A DNA stretch of 64,000 nucleotides. It comes from Hydrogenophilales bacterium CG_4_10_14_3_um_filter_63_21 (GTDB lineage Bacteria > Pseudomonadota > Gammaproteobacteria > Burkholderiales > Thiobacillaceae). The notes below the pieces were generated by a model. The model searched no databases. It was not told the origin of the DNA and worked only from the letters and a program-made list of their open reading frames with translations. The stretch covers positions 38,566 through 102,565 of the forward strand of contig PFJX01000081.1 in assembly GCA_002784045.1 (NCBI GenBank), written 5' to 3'. Below are positions 63,451 to 64,000 of this stretch, in pieces (the stretch's first letter is position 1; each line of letters opens with the position of its first letter). The position numbers and the translations under genes are program-made.

Positions 63451-63885
63451 TCACTCGATGGCCAGTTTCCTGGCGGCGGTGGCCGTTTTCTTGGGCAACA
63501 CAAGTTCCAGCACGCCATTGTCGAATTTGGCGTGGGCATTGGCTTCATCCACTTCCTGGCCAAGTGCGAAGCTACGGTAGACCTTGCCGTAATAGCGTTC
63601 GCTGCGCAGCACCTTGTCACCCTCCTTCTTTTCAGAGGTTTTCTTGACCTCCGCGCTGATGGCCACGCTATTGCCTTCGATCGTGACATGGATGTCGTCC
63701 TTGCTCACGCCGGGCAGTTCGGCGTGCACGGTGTAATCCTTGTCGCCTTCCTTCACATCCATCTTGATCATCTGCATTTCGTGATGTTCGCTGGATAGCT
63801 GCATCGGGCGCACAAAATAACCTTTGAACAGATCGTCCAACATGTCGTCAATGGCGAATGGATCGCGTCGAACAATGTTGCTCAT
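63451..63885 (-). CDS. Small heat-shock protein, Hsp20/alpha-crystallin
   Basis: 144 residues from ATG 63885 (MSNIVRRDPFAIDDMLDDLF) with AAGGAG before it; the longer frame is not needed. The alpha-crystallin domain has YTVHAELPGVSKDDIHVTIE and VLRSERYYGKVYRSFALGQE, then the 'NGvLel.lPK' block FDNGVLELVLPKK. The C-terminal IxI motif is absent or reduced to LAIE. It holds unfolded proteins in the cytoplasm. Confidence 0.95.
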   Translation of the reverse strand: MSNIVRRDPFAIDDMLDDLFKGYFVRPMQLSSEHHEMQMIKMDVKEGDKDYTVHAELPGVSKDDIHVTIEGNSVAISAEVKKTSEKKEGDKVLRSERYYGKVYRSFALGQEVDEANAHAKFDNGVLELVLPKKTATAARKLAIE

Positions 63886-63934
63886 CTCTGGCTCCTTGCG
63901 AGGTTTGCCGGAAACCGCACGGCTCGGTAATTCC

Positions 63935-63962
63935 AATATCGCCTCTCTCGGGGAATATTCAA
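63935..63962 (-). promoter_or_regulatory. Candidate promoter of hsp20
   Basis: On the minus strand TTGAAT (63962-63957), 16 bp, GATATT (63940-63935). It fits sigma-70 moderately. No good sigma-32 pattern (CTTGAA, CCCCAT) or other heat-shock element is seen. Confidence 0.35.
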
Positions 63963-64000
63963 CCTAGAAAGCTCAGTTGGACGCGCCCGAGTGTGCGGTT

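Noticed and set aside
63886-63990. Heat-shock (sigma-32) promoter before hsp20
   Set aside because: TTGAATATTCCCC resembles parts of the consensus, but the spacing between the -35 and -10 elements is wrong.

Overview
The window looks like a high-GC betaproteobacterial chromosome (Rhodocyclales or Nitrosomonadales type). The host genes supporting this are glnE, Mg-type hemB, cytochrome c4 beside the YsxC GTPase, a TIGR02001-glnK-amtB operon and PEP-CTERM components. The assignment is by gene content only. No rRNA or CRISPR array is visible; one tRNA (Arg, CCG) is present.

Bases 1-18195 are the right-hand, late half of a Mu-like transposable prophage of mosaic build. It has a lambda gpE-type capsid protein (cut by the window edge), Mu gp36/gp37-type head-tail genes, and a P2-type contractile tail: sheath, tube, frameshifted chaperone pair, tape measure, U, X, D, V, W, J, I and fibre. 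A right-end module follows: a small HExxH membrane protein, a candidate structured RNA, a Com-like zinc-finger gene overlapping a DNA methyltransferase, and a Dam-type methyltransferase. The position corresponds to com/mom in phage Mu. The prophage ends at 18195 with a Mu-R-end-like sequence, 9 bp before the ATG of a host prsT gene.

Bases 18205-35018 are a host envelope and secondary-metabolism region. It holds two tandem PrsT-family TPR proteins, two FtsX/MacB-type ABC permeases, a DUF1302-type outer-membrane protein translationally coupled to the matching ATPase, a LolA-like periplasmic carrier, a SAM methyltransferase, a PEP-CTERM protein with an EF-hand-like loop, and an operon-like set of FeeM-type N-acyltransferase, ThiF/E1-like enzyme and nitroreductase. 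The inferred theme is synthesis of a lipidic N-acyl product and its export to the outer membrane or surface. This is the best candidate for an undescribed system.

Bases 35036-64000 are mostly housekeeping: a YcgR-like PilZ protein, hemB, ysxC, cytochrome c4, rep, a stand-alone MlaF-like ATPase with an altered H-loop, acs, glnE, a likely PPi-type PEP carboxykinase, a copper set (OprC/NosA-like receptor, PCuAC chaperone), phoU, a Nudix-ThiE fusion, ubiK, a sigma-54-type promoter before TIGR02001-glnK-amtB, a secreted AbrB-like mini-protein under an FNR box, cytochrome c5, tRNA-Arg, an M48 peptidase, psiE, argB and hsp20. A dispersed intergenic repeat family with the core TGTAGCGCCGG is scattered from 26.7 to 55.8 kb.
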